From Cinclus cinclus (Eukaryota; Chordata; Aves; Passeriformes; Cinclidae), in the NCBI RefSeq assembly GCF_963662255.1, contig NC_085047.1, positions 10,966,347 to 11,030,346 of the forward strand: a stretch of 64,000 nucleotides of DNA. Reading direction: 5' to 3'. Below the pieces are notes generated by a model. It did no database searches. It was not told the DNA's origin and saw only the letters and a program-made list of their open reading frames with translations. The number at the start of each line of letters is the position of its first letter. The stretch's first letter is position 1. This document shows positions 1 to 12,463 of the stretch, in pieces. The translations under genes were made by a program, and so were the position numbers.

Positions 1-66
1 ACAACATCAGGTCACGTAGACATTATTTATATAATAGTAGCATTCCTCAGTCCAGTGCTTCCAGGG

Positions 67-167
67 GAAAAAAAAAAAAAAAAAGAAAAGGTATTCCCTA
101 ATGCCTAATACAGGTTAGAAAAGCAAAATCACAACAACAAAACCCCAAACAAACAAACAAAAAAAGA
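67..167. repeat. A-rich low-complexity tract with CAA/CAAA runs
   Basis: A run of about 16 A at 69-84 is followed by A-rich sequence containing CAACAA and (CAAA)n units up to about 167. No polyadenylation signal or gene-like sequence lies just upstream, so it need not be a retroposed poly(A) tail. It sits immediately before the CR1 copy at 253. Confidence 0.7.
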
Positions 168-252
168 CTATCACATTCTATATAAACTTTAAAATATATA
201 ATATTGTGTATAGTACTGTGATGTGCTTTTATCAGTTCCAGAATTCACCACA

Positions 253-548
253 GAGAGTCATAGAATGGTCTGGGTTGGAAGGGACCTTAAAGATCACCTG
301 GTTCCAATCCCCTGCCATGGGCAGTGACACCTTCCACTGGACCAGGTTGCTCAGACTCCCATCCAGCCCGGCCTTGAACACTTCCAGGGATGGACATCCT
401 GAACTTCTCGGGAAATCTATTCCACTGCCTCAGCACCTTCAGAGTAAAGATTCTTTTTTTCTAATATCTGAACTATTCTAAACCTGTTCTCTCTCAATTT
501 GAACCCATTCCCCCTTGTTCTATCCCTACGTGCTCTTGTATATAGAAA
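253..548 (-). mobile_element. CR1 LINE 3' end, 5'-truncated
   Basis: On the plus strand the sequence reads as the reverse complement of the avian CR1 3' end. It opens with TCATAGAATGG, then GGGTTGGAAGGGACCTTAAA at 272-291, and continues through the ACCAGGTTGCTCAGA and CCAGCCCGGCCTTGAACACTT stretches. The element therefore points to the minus strand, with its 3' terminus near 253. Similarity fades near 548, past the segment matching the CR1 stretch that ends in a CCCCCTTGTTCT-type motif. It is a typical 5'-truncated, non-autonomous copy of about 300 bp with no intact reverse transcriptase. ORFs reading across it are chance. Confidence 0.95.
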
Positions 549-880
549 TATTTACAGTATTTACATAAAGACAGGAAAGGTTTCAGGCTGGCACTATCAG
601 GCATTCTACCAATTCCCTCCTGGAATATTTTAGCATTGTTCTAATGCTAAATAAAAAACCACAGCAGAACATTATTTCTCTTTTGGTTCTCTAAGAGTTT
701 ACATGGGTAGCTCCTATTAACACTAATCAGAGTTAAGGGCAGAAATCCCCTATGGACAGCCATGTTGTCTGGGGATATGTCCATAATTAATATGTTCTAA
801 GAATCTAATTTTGAATCAAAAGTAATCAGGCTTAAGATGAGTTATATTAAGAGCAGTAAACCTGTGACTGCATATTTTCC
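549..880. other. Unique AT-rich sequence, nothing recognised
   Basis: No gene, RNA or repeat was recognised between the CR1 copy and the TA microsatellite. Confidence 0.6.
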
Positions 881-917
<37 letters not shown>

Positions 918-960
918 GTGTATATATATATATATGTATTTATATATATATACACACTAT
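881..960. repeat. (TA)n microsatellite with TG interruptions
   Basis: About 80 bp of alternating TA with scattered TATG and TACA units. The start is a pure (TA) run of 13 units or more from 881. ORFs rich in Tyr-Ile in this interval are products of the repeat. Confidence 0.95.
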
Positions 961-3775
961 ATCCAATGTCAAACCAATGTGGAGTTCACAAGACAACTTT
1001 TACAAAAAAACCCCTCTATCTTAGCTCAGTTTGGGAGCACGATATGTAAATATGCAAGAAGAGAAAAAGCACAGTGGGGTTTGTCTTTCTGTTTCTTACC
1101 CTTCTTTGCAGCACATCGTTATTATAAATGTTAATGCTCATCATTGTTCTTCCTCACATCATAGTGCCCAGGCTCAGCAAAGCTAACATAATCCTAGCAC
1201 TTCTGATGTTACAAATTAAAATTAACCATGCAACACCATGGGAATATTTGTAATACAAAAGATGTGGAACAGGGACTTTGTGACAAGTACATGGAGGAGA
1301 GAAGAAGAATCTAGATGGCTTGAACATGAGCAGTTTTGCTAGGAAGAGATACTATAATGGGACAAGGAATACAAACTAAAACCATGCCAACAGGCTTGCA
1401 TTCAGTATTATTTAGGATTTCTATCACAGAAAGAGACATTTTCAAGTCTGTGGCTGCTGATGCTCCATCACAATTGATGCCCAAGTCATACATAATGTAT
1501 TATATACAACACAGTATATTAACTCAGCTTCAAAGTGTTAATATGTCATGAAACCTAATTCAGATATCACAGATTATGCAAAGGAGGTAGAGATGTGGAG
1601 ACACACTCCCGTTTCTCAAAGATGTCAGCCAGACAGCTTGGTTTCCCCCAGTGCAGGAGAGCACAGCTACAGCTTGCTGTAAAGCTCTTTCACAAGGTGA
1701 GAGCTGCGTGGCTCTTCACCCCGCTGTTTTTGACAAAGAAATCCCATACTGAGAGCAAAACTATGCATTAAAAAAAAAAAGACAGAAGAAGAAAACAGCC
1801 CAGGTTTCGCAGTGTCACAACCATCAATAGATTTTACACTGAAGATGTGAAAACTGTATAATATAAGAACAGAAGAGTTGATAATTTTCTTTATCTACAA
1901 TAACCCCAAGTCCTAACTAGCTCCGTATGTGTAAAAAATGCAGCTGTACCCTCTGAATGTCCATGAATAGATAGCAGCAATGGAGACAAACCGTTTTCCT
2001 GGTCAGATGCCGGGAAGAAAAATCACAAACTAAGTTGGGAATGGAGATTTATCGAGTGCCTCTGTCAGCTGGAATGGAGCCCATGACAACCCACTGAATT
2101 TAAAATGGAGTTAGAGACCTTCTTCCATTTCCACACACACTGTCTTTGTGAGTCTCTCACTAACTGCTCTCTCCCTGAGGAATTCCATGCTTCACATAAG
2201 CTGCTACAAAAGGAGACCATAAACAGCACCTACCAAAATTACATTGGAAGCAACAGAGGGAAAGCACCCACAGGAAGATTTCGCTCATGGTATGAAGCTT
2301 TCAAAATCCCCTTTGGAGGCACTTCAGCTGAAGGAAGAGGAATGTGATCTAAAACTAAAAGTGAAGTTTAGCTTCTGACACTGCCATATTATTTTTGCAT
2401 GAACTTGGGCCCTGATGCTTTTAAAAAGAAGTGGGAAGAGCTAGATCTAATTGCCTTTGTGTGTCACTTCATCTGTGGAAAAGGGAAAACAGATGACAAT
2501 TTTCTGCCTATAGACGAAATACAGGTAGATAACATTAAGCATTGAAGAAATATTAAGATACTCTGGACACATTAAGTCTTTAATATAGACTGTCCACTAA
2601 TATCTATCATCTTTCTGGGTGTTTAACTTCAGGTTACAGAATGCCATTAGAAAATACTCTTATGTAAAATACTCAATTATTTTATTCAGAAATTCTGTAG
2701 GACTCCCATTATTTGAAGCAAGAATACAAAATATAAACCAAAGGTGGCTAAATTAGTGCATTTACTTTGTTAGGAAAAAAAAATCCACCTTTTTTAATTA
2801 AAAGACAACTCTGTCTCAGAAGCCACACATGCACACAAGAACCCAAACCAAAAGCAACCCATCTGAACTCTTGAAACTTTGAGGAAACTACTTTTAGTAA
2901 ATGAACTGGAGGTGTTTAAGCTTCCATGATTATCTGGGTTATGGCTTCTTTGTATTGTCTGTACTAAGCCAAGAGGAAAAAGGGATGCTTTCATTATTCA
3001 GACTTAATGAACACACTCAATTTAGACAAGCTAGATAGTACAGTGTATTTGGAAACAATGAAAACTAAACTAGGAAAACACACGAAACCCAGGATTCTGA
3101 TCATAGTCTGCACACCAACTGAAGCATGACACGTCCCTCCTCAGTGACCACTTTGGGGAAGATGGGAGGAAATGAAACAAAGCAAATCTGCAGAAGAGGG
3201 TCCACACACATAACAGAGAAAGCTTGCTGTCATTAAATACTGAGAGGAAAAGGAGCTGCACTCTCTATACTTCCCTGATTTACTAAATGCGTTCTTTCTG
3301 CAAGATCAACGCCTAATGCTACCAATCCCCCGAAATAACAATTAATTGAACATTTTCTCAAGAAAACACCATTCGTGGTGGCTGATAAACAATTTGGGAG
3401 CCCATTAAGCCATCCTGGGACAAATTCATACCATCAATGTGGAGTTAAACTTTTTTTTTTCTTTTTTGTTTTTTAATGACTAAAACATTAAAGTACATCC
3501 CCAGGTCATATTTGACCATCACCTTCTCCTTAAACTACTTCAGGTGGGGTCCAGCCTGCACTTACCAACTTACTTCTGTCCCCTTCTGTGGGGGCAGGAG
3601 CTCCAGGTTCTCATCATGTCCTCTTGGCCAACTTAGAGCATCCAGATGTCTCTCAGCTGCTCCTCATGAAGGCTCACTTCCTACTTTCTCTTCTAGTGGC
3701 AAATCTTATTCTGGAGCTCCTGCCAAATATGGCTGTGAAGGCTTAGTTTTCCCATCCCCTGTTTTTAGCAATTAA
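961..3775. other. Unique AT-rich non-coding sequence
   Basis: No gene or known mobile element was recognised. Short A-runs occur near 1770 and 2776, and a T-rich stretch at 3450-3475. Open frames here are short and show no domain, no codon-level pattern and no coherent splice context. Confidence 0.6.
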
Positions 3776-3834
3776 ACTTAGGATATAATAGAGGACTTAG
3801 GATATGTAATTAAGGCTTAGGTTGTAATAAAAGG
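3776..3834. repeat. Three-unit degenerate tandem repeat, ~20 bp period
   Basis: Three adjoining units share a CTTAGG start and a purine-rich AGG end: 3776-3794 (19 bp), 3795-3815 (21 bp) and 3816-3834 (19 bp). The first two share ACTTAGGATAT; the third has CTTAGGTTGTAATAA. This is a small local minisatellite-like duplication of no known family. Confidence 0.75.
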
Positions 3835-6800
3835 CACGCTCTTTTGTTTAAATTCTTTGCCTTACTGTGGCTGCTTTAAAATTGTGTTTCTATCATTCTC
3901 TAATTAGTATCTCTCTTCTGTCTTTAGGCTGGCTTTTCCTGTTTATAAAGCTGTGGTAAAACATTACAAATAATTTAACCTAGAAAAAAAAGTGATCATA
4001 GTAACAGCTTACCAAAGCTACAATTATCAGCTTGCTCTCAATACTACCTGGAAAATACAGACAACAACAATTCTGACAGAAAATGAGTGTAAGAAAGGGG
4101 CTACAGGAATGATTTAAACTCTTCTTCCTACACAGACAGCACAATTTCTGGGGACTTCCTCAAAGTAAATAAAAACATCTCTGTGAAGGTAATTAGTTCA
4201 GGTGTGGCAGCAGTCTAGAAGGTGGTTCACCTGGAATCACTCAGGTATGCACCCACTACCAAACAACATGAACATATTTTCCCCATCTCTCATCCTTGTC
4301 TCAGCAAGCATCCTACCATGCAGGGAAAGGCAAAAGCATAGGAGCCAACACAGCAGGCTCACCAGGACTAAGAGCAACCTATTAAAATATATATAAAAGT
4401 CAGAAGAGTGGTAATGAGGAACTCATAGATGTAATTTCCCTCCAGCTCCTCTGCCCATCCATTTTCACACATCCCTGCCCCCAGTCCTCTGGGACAGCTC
4501 TTCAGATTCTGTTCTAGTTTACTCTATGGAGATCCTAGGTGAGTTTCCCCAGGATCAGAACCTGTGAAAGGAAAAAAAGCTGCAAAGCAAGTCAGCCATC
4601 AGCTTTACAATAGCACCCTGCAAAACACTAATTCCTTCTCCACCCTTTGTTTCAGTCCCACAGCACTCTCACATTTTGCACTCTCATGCATTCCTCAATG
4701 TGAAAACAATTACTGTCCAACACATGAAAACTCTCCTTTTCCATTTAAAATACACACATTTTCAAATTCTGTCCTCTCCTGCAACAGTGAAAGCATGTGA
4801 AGTGAACTACATCCTAAAATGGGCTTTTGGTTCAAAATAACCCAAACATAGCATATATATTTTCAATGTTAGGATAAGTCAGTCAACTAGGCATTAAGCA
4901 CAGCTCAATGATACCAGTCACAGCAGAGATCTGAAAGGTGTTCAGAATAGATTACACAAAAAAAAAATTAAAAATCACCATTGACTTTTGCACTGTGAGA
5001 TGAGAGCAAATTCTCTGAAGCTGGGCCATGCAGTAAAGAATCAACACCTTTGATCCTGTGTTCCAGCCTCTGCCAACAAATCCACTTCGAAGGTACTCCT
5101 AACTTTCCAAGACCTGACAAGCTTTAGTCTGTATTAATTAATTAAAAAAGGGAAAAAAATAAACAGATATCCATATGCCTTAGGGTGATATTCAGCCTGA
5201 TCCCTCTGACAGTTTTCCTGATGGCTTTGAAATCTATTATCTTCTGCAAGAGTAGGAGCTTTGTGACAACTTTCAAAAGGAAGCTTCTGCCTTCAGCACA
5301 GGAACTGTATTTGTTTCAGTGGCAGATCAAGGTCTTTATGTGGTGCAGAACAGCAATTACCCCGTGAACACAACAAATATGCCAGAAAGCACGTAGGAAA
5401 AAAAGTATATGCAAAGTCAGAATCTAGTCAAAACTCATCCCAGAAACTCTTTTTTGAGCAAAAGTTTGTGGGAGAGGGGAAGAGAGAATTAAAACAAGTC
5501 TGGCTGCACATCTTGAACTTGCTGAAGTCTGAAGACATTTAAACCAAATACAGTAATTTACTCATAGAGGCTGAGTACTTGTTTGTACAATGACTAGATG
5601 GGGAAGAAAGAGAAATCTCCTGCTAAGAATGTCTTCTCCAGGGTCAGCTGGACCTAAAAGGATTTAAAAGAAATTGGATGCCTGCTCTAAGGAAAGCCAT
5701 TGCTGTAAAAGCTCTACCAACCTGTAGAATTAGGAGAGCTGTGACCCCCCTTTTACAGATGCTACACCAGAACACTGGGCATGGACTCCTTTGTTAGCCT
5801 GCTACAAGAATTGCCCCTTTAGCAAGGTACAGACTCTAAGCCCCACACAGCCACCAAAACAGATGCCAAAACCATGTCAAAAAACTTCCCAGAACTTTTC
5901 AATTTTCAGAGCAGGAGGAGGTGGTTTAGATTAAGTCAAACCTAAGCATGTCTCCCATTCACTCTGCATGAACCTGCTTACCTGCCTGCCTTCCTTTCTA
6001 TCTGAACTGCAGTACCAGTTGTGGGCTTTGCACCTCCCAGTATGTGTCTGTCAGTAAGGATGGGTGGATCTGTGGCAGCCTTCTCCCTCTGTCCATCTTC
6101 CTTTCCAAAACACAGGAAACAGCTGTCAGGTCAGTTCTGAAAGTTGGGTAATAATTACACAGACTAATTATTAGCCTTTCATCTTAATAATTAGCATTTC
6201 AAAAGTATTTTATTAATCCATCTTGATACAGGTTCAGACCATTGTAAGCTTTGGATTTTTATTTTTTTAAAAAATGCTTTTAGAGTCTTTTTTCATTATT
6301 AAATCACCATTCAGGTTTCCAGAGGTGCTGTTACGGAGCTTGTAATAGCTTGATACCCTCCACCCCTCTTTCAATTCCAATTCCAATTCACTATCTAGGT
6401 GAATGACTATCTAAAATTATCAGCATACTCTCCAGATATCACTATCTAGAATAATCTGACTCCTAATGCTTAGCAGATACAGTAATAACATACCTAATTT
6501 TTAACTTTCATAATAGGGTTCCCCTGGGACAGAGTAGAAGGAAGAATGATTTATTATTAATATTATAAATAATTAAAATTAATGAAATGCATGAAAAGTG
6601 GAAAGTGTGAACCAAAGGAAGAACTAGCACAGAAGCCTTAATGTAAATTGTCGTCTGGGTGTCTAAGCAATACCAGACTGTATTCCTTTACATCCCTGCA
6701 AAACATGCATAAAACCTTACTAGAACAAAGTGGTATAATTTCCCACTCATTTTCCACACATAGAAGTATCTACAGAAGGTGCAAGGCAGGGGAGAGAGTG

Positions 6801-9800
6801 GTCAGTCAATCGTGTTTTAATTTACAGCTATTTTTGTCTAAGCCCTGAATGGCCTGCCAATTATGAGCAGTACCAGCTGGGCTGTCAGGAGAGCAGGCTA
6901 AGAAGGACACACAGTAAAAGAAAACAATCATAATGTGAAAATGAAGAGCAGGAGAAAAGTTTGGCATGGGGAAGACCTGATGGGAAGCCCAGCTCTGGTT
7001 TTAGAATGATTCACTACAGTCCTGTCTTCCAAAACTCCTCAAATAAAAACATGTCTATGATTATCATCATTATCTGGACATAGGACTGTAACACAGCTAG
7101 GACTATATTTTGGACTTCTTGGGGTATAATCCAGGTACCTACTAGTTACAAAAACTATGACTTTTCTGTGCTTAAATAAACAGTGAAAATAATAATTTAT
7201 TTTCTTATTAATAGGAGGATGAGAATCTTTCATTGGGTCTTCTTTCCATTTTACAAATAAGTACCAAAAACTCGTTACTTTCTTTTCTTTTTCTTTTTTT
7301 TTTTAACACAATAATTTTACAAGAGTTTTAAATGAAATGGAAAAACAAAAAATTTTTAGATTTTTCAGTAAAATAGAAGCCCTCTTGTTTCAAGAACCTC
7401 TTTCCCCAGACTATCTTGCAGGGACAACATAGAAAACAATTCTTCTAAACAAAACCTTATGAATGCTTATCAGCAAAGTCATGTCTTGAGCAGCTATTGA
7501 GGGTACAAGGAATTAGCATGGGCATTAAAAGACAATTTTATTCCATTGCTATTAGGATGTCAGTGCTGGATCACACTGGTGTATATATATCTAAATGTTT
7601 CATTTGGCAAAGGAGCAGTTTTGGAAGCTGACCTGCTTTTCATGACTGCTCTTCTCTGTGAAAAAAAAATAAAAATTAAGAGATTTACCCCATGCTTTAT
7701 TGTAATCTGCTTATTTGTGGATGCAGATCAGTTGAAAAAGGAGAAGTATATTTATACTCACGGACTTCACTGTATATCAGTATCACACTGACAAATTCTA
7801 CAGTATCCTCCCCTCCACTCCTTTCCATATCCTTGTAGGAGAGGCAAGGCAGACAAGGCAGTCTGAAAAGCCAGCAGGCCATAACTCCTCTCCTCCAGAC
7901 AAGTGACAATTAATCACATTCTCCAGTGAGGCAGGTAGCTCTTGTCCTTTAACACTGAAGGAAACATCAAGCTCCTTTCTCTGAGCACTGATTGTCCAGT
8001 TGATACTGGAGCTCTCAGGAGCAGCAACTGAGCTGCCGAGATGCTGAAAAACAAGGTAACCCAAACCCTAAATATGCCAGTCTTCTGCTGTTTTATTAAT
8101 CCTTGTTTTTCAAGGAAGCAATGAAAGAACAGCCAGCGGCCGGAGCATAATGTTTATCACCATTTTCCCCCTCAAGGTCATAAGTTGCTCCTCCCCAGCC
8201 AGTGGTTCAAGGTTCCTGGGGGTATTTCAGGCTCTGACCACAACAGCCCTGCTCAAAGGGAACCAGCCCCACTTGTGTCTGTGGGAGTGCAGTGCCAGGG
8301 ATGAAAAGACACCCCCACCTTTAGAAAAAGAAGGAAGATAACAAGCCACAACACTATCAAATATGTCTACTGTGGGACTAAGAAGAAAAGGATTATTGCT
8401 CTTTTTTTTGGTTTTGCTCTCAACCAACTAACCTATCTATTTTGGTTTCCTCCATACAAGCGTAACTCATTGATTAATTCTGAAAATTATATAATTCTTT
8501 TGAAGTGCAAAGAGAGACCAAAGAGCATATCCAAAATCTGGGACAGCCATAGCTCATCTGTTTCTTATGGCTTCCTAGCATAGGTTTTATTTCCAAGTGA
8601 GTCAGTCACATTTCAGTGAGTGTAAGAGATATTTTTGTAACCCTTCCAAAAACCCTTCCAGTAAGATGAAGTGATGTCCCCCTTGGAGGGGGAAGGGATG
8701 ACAGATATAATTTCAGGAGACCATACGAAAATGATAAGATTATCTGTGGAATCCCTCCTTCAGTGGCTCAGCAGCATCCAAGCACTTAAGAAACCTACCT
8801 TCTTGGAAAAAAAATATGCGAGTTTCCTTTTAGTCCTTGAAGATTATTTAACCCAGAATTGCTGAATTAAAAAACTTTTACATGGCAACTTGATCCCCAG
8901 GCTGAGGGAGCCCCTTGTTGGCTTTACTAACTCAAGTGTAATCCCAGTGAAAGAAGAGAACTGCAGTAAGGACGCGTGAAACGAGGAGTCTTGTTTGTTG
9001 TAGAGGTACTCTCATCTCACTTTCACACAGGCTCCAGCCTCCTGTCAACCCAAAAGCTGACGAAAGAACATTTCAAGCATGTTAGCCAGAAGTGTAGGCA
9101 GAAATGGGTGATGATTGGGACATGTCAATAATGTCACACTGCTGGAAAGCTGCCCAGTACGTGGTGAACAGCTGCTCTCCCAATGACTAATCACACAGGA
9201 GGAGGGAGATCATAAAATTCTCCATTTTCAGAGAGCAGGGTACTGCTCCTCCTGATGTCACCTCTTGTAAGGAGCTTCTCTTTTTCTTTCCAGGTCCATG
9301 TTGTAATAGCCCAGCCATAATGTTTACAGCAACAACATCTCGTGCACCTAAGTGTGAACATCAAGCGTGCCAGTGCTTCGCCTTCAAAAAACTGTCAGCA
9401 GTGCTGCACTTTGGATGTGGAAGCATCAGTGATCTGTGAATTAAATTCAGAAAGTTCTGAAACAAAAGCAATTTATAAGAGCAGTTTATAAATATTCTTC
9501 CTACTACTGTTCAGTTACAGAGTAGAATATAGTGATGTTGTTAAGTCCAGTGTTTTGTGTACTGAAATGATCACTTCAGTAAAGTAATAACAAAAAACCT
9601 AGAGCCAAAGAGGCCTCAGGTTGGAAGAAACCAAGACACAGGGTACATCAGTTTGGATATACCTCACATGTGCAACGACAAATACTGAGAGGAAATAAAA
9701 AATTAAAAATTTCAGAACAAAATAGAGGAAATTATTTTTATTTTATTTAGAAAGCTCAAGTTAGTCCATCAAAACACAATGCTATTTCCCAGATGCTTGA

Positions 9801-12327
9801 AGAATGATAGCAGGCAGGATAACATCCATAAGGCAAGACAGAATACAGCTTTCATCATCTCAAGTGTTTGAAAGCCCAGCCCATGCCAGAACAAAATGGC
9901 TCGTGTTTGCCGCTAACCATTCCAGTCATCCTGTTTTTGAGGATCACAGTGATAAACAATTCCCTGAAGTATACTATAATTCTGCAGCACTGATGAGCCC
10001 AATATCAATGCCTGTGTTAAGGGCAAGTTCAAAGACTCTTCAGTGTTTGCTTGATAAGCTTCTCAGAGAGGTCATTAACTAGGACAGCTCAAGTACTGTA
10101 CTCCTCATGCAAATTTTCTGCTTTTTTTTGTTGTTTGTTTGGTGTGGGGGATTTTTTATTATTTTTTCTTTTTATATTTTTATCATCAAGATCCCATTTT
10201 AAGGAACTTTCCCCAGCTGCCTAAGATGATCTAAAGGGAAAGGCACACATGTAGCTGAAGTTGACACACACATGCTATAGCCTGTGAGTCTAAAGCATGT
10301 TTTTGGTTAAGGACCCTTATCACATGTGAGACCCAGAAAGGTTTTAAGCGGGTGAAGCATAAAGCTCTTACAGGACTGAAGACAAGACAGGAATGGAGTG
10401 GAAAGTATTTTCAAGGCTTAGATTCAGCAAGAAAGTTATTACAGGACATGTTTAGAGCAGCTCCTGGTGATTCTGATCTCAAGTACTTGAGCATTAGAAA
10501 TAAACAAAACCAACCAGAAGACAACCTTGGTGGTTGTCAAGTCCATTACCTCATCTTCCAGAGCTAACTGCTACTGCTTAAGCCTCTAAAATCACCAGTG
10601 GTGTGGTGGTGTCATCCTGGCCCTGCACAATGGCAGATAGTGGAGGAGACCAGGCTCAGCCCCATGGATGCAGTGCTGCACAAACCATCCATCAGGACAG
10701 CTCTGGCTGTCACATTCAGCTTGGGACAACCGTTCCTCCACCAACTCCTTCCAGCAAGCCATCTACAGAGTCTGAAACAGTTCCAAAAGAGACCCTCACT
10801 GACACAGGAATGCTGTTCTACCATACCATCATTTTTCACTCAACGGAGCAACAAGACAGAAGCAGTTGCCACTGCCAATGAACCATTCCCAAAAAAGCTG
10901 TTCCAGTAAAGAGTTTCAACTGTATCCATGCAAGGTGCCTGCTGGTCAGACAACACCAATCCCCCTAGCCAAGGGCAAGACAGACCTTCCTAAGTCCATC
11001 CACAGGTCTGAGTAAGTGGCAGCTTTGTAGGGGATCTGCTGCTGTCTAATGCAGGGCCCCGAGGCTCCAGCAAATATCTTTAAGCAGCTCTAAGACCCAG
11101 AAGCAACCGGAGCTGCCTGAGGCCATCCCAGGCATCAGACACAGATTATTCACCATGAGAAGTCTCAGAGAAGCCCCAGCTGTCTCTGAAGAGTTGCTGT
11201 TGGCTGTTCCCCAGCCCTGTGGAGCAGAGACTGGAGTAGGATCCAGAGGTGCCATGAGTCAGAACCACCAGGAGAAAGAGCTTCCTGAGAGGCTGCTCTA
11301 AACGGGAAAAACAGAAGTTAAACCCTGAAAGATTTCATTGCCAGCTTTTCAGTTTTATAGCAGAAATTAACTCAAGCAGGGGGACAAGTCAGCTGACCAA
11401 ACCAGCAGGATAGCATTAAAAAGAGATGAAGGAACACAGCAGGGTGGGCATCTCCCTCCTCCACAGCAGTGGTGGCAGTGGGAAGACCCAGGAGGACTCT
11501 GAAGGGTCCTGTCAGCACCCGTGTATTGCCAGAGAAATTTCAGTTTTAGGAGTCCTGCAGGACACATACTGGCCCCAGAGGAAAGACCAAGTATAAATCT
11601 CTCTTTTCTTTTGTTCCATTTGTTGTCAACAGCTTCTTTTAGACTGTGCATTCCTTCCCCAAGTCTGACTGCTGAATAACCAGCCAGAGCAAATAGATCA
11701 GATCTCACACACAAATGCTTTTCACCTTAGAAGATCCCACTAGGGCAATGTCATCAAGTGCCCATGTTTTGACATGAAATTTTTCCCTCCTAAGCACTCG
11801 TATTTGTAGCCAGGGTGATATGTAGGGAGAAGAAATATACATTGTACAGACAGGTACATATGGGAGATTAAATTCTTTACTGTGAGGCTGGTGTTGTTTT
11901 GTTGTTTGTTTTTAATTTAAACTGATTTTTGTAGTGCCAACTCCACTTAAAAAAAAAAAAAACTTGCTCAGGTCTATAAATGATGGATAAAAAGCTATTT
12001 CAAACAGCCTACAGTTACTCTGGGCAATCTGTTCAGCTTAGCTGATCACTAAGTACTCTAGAAGTTTAGGTTTATGTAGATAGTCAATATAAAAGATAGT
12101 TATGTCAGCTTCTCTCATTTAGTCAAATGTGCCCAGTCCTGTGGGCCTCAGTTGTTCCCTTAGAGGAAGAGAAATTAAAACAAAGGGGGGAAAGGAGAGG
12201 AAGTGAAAGCCATCCTGATACACACTTTTCTCTAGACTTCCCAACAGATGGTCCTCAGAGAGGGGCTGGCCAAGCCTGAATACTGGAACAGCCAAACATT
12301 TATATATATGCATTTGTTTATAATTAG
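3835..12327. other. Long unique non-coding stretch
   Basis: About 8.5 kb without a recognised gene. Minor items: three (AATTCC)-type units at 6372-6389, a pyrimidine tract at 7280-7304, a T-rich stretch at 10118-10190 and an A-run at 11949-11962. The segment 10590-11300 is somewhat GC-richer and carries overlapping ORFs in several frames (103 codons at most). I take these as the effect of few stop codons, because none resembles a known family. Confidence 0.55.
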
Positions 12328-12463
12328 GATTACAGAATATTCTAGCTGGAAGGGACCCAAAAGGATAATCAAACCCAACTCTTAAGTGAATTGCCATACA
12401 GGGATCAAACACATGACCCTGGCATTATTAGCACCAGGCTCTAACCAGATGAGCTATAGAACC
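12328..12463 (-). mobile_element. tRNA-Ile-derived SINE with CR1 tail (TguSINE1-like)
   Basis: Read on the minus strand, 12463-12392 (72 bp) is a decayed tRNA-Ile. It shows an A-box-like TAGCTCATCTGG, the TTAGAGC arm, the anticodon-loop region GGTGCTAATAATGCC and a B-box-like TGTTTGATCC. From 12391 down to 12328 it turns into a CR1-type tail, with GGGTCCCTTCCAGCTAGAAT ending in ATTCTGTAATCC. A tRNA-Ile head fused to a CR1 3' tail is the architecture of a passerine SINE mobilised by CR1 enzymes, and it points to a songbird host. It is not a functional tRNA gene: the acceptor stem no longer pairs and the head runs straight into the tail. No clear target-site duplication is visible. Confidence 0.88.
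12392..12463 (-). pseudogene. tRNA-Ile-like head of the SINE
   Basis: This is the tRNA-derived module of the enclosing SINE. Internal A- and B-box promoter motifs are still recognisable but carry substitutions. The anticodon region retains the CTAATAA context of tRNA-Ile. It is best treated as a tRNA relic inside a retroposon, not as a tRNA gene. Confidence 0.8.

Noticed and set aside
206..481. 91-codon plus-strand frame
   Set aside because: It reads antisense through the CR1 3' end at 253-548.
837..1134. Tyr/Ile-rich short ORFs
   Set aside because: Produced by translation of the TA microsatellite.
12392..12463. Functional tRNA-Ile gene
   Set aside because: Acceptor stem pairing and several invariant positions are lost, and the sequence is fused to a CR1 tail, so it is a SINE head.
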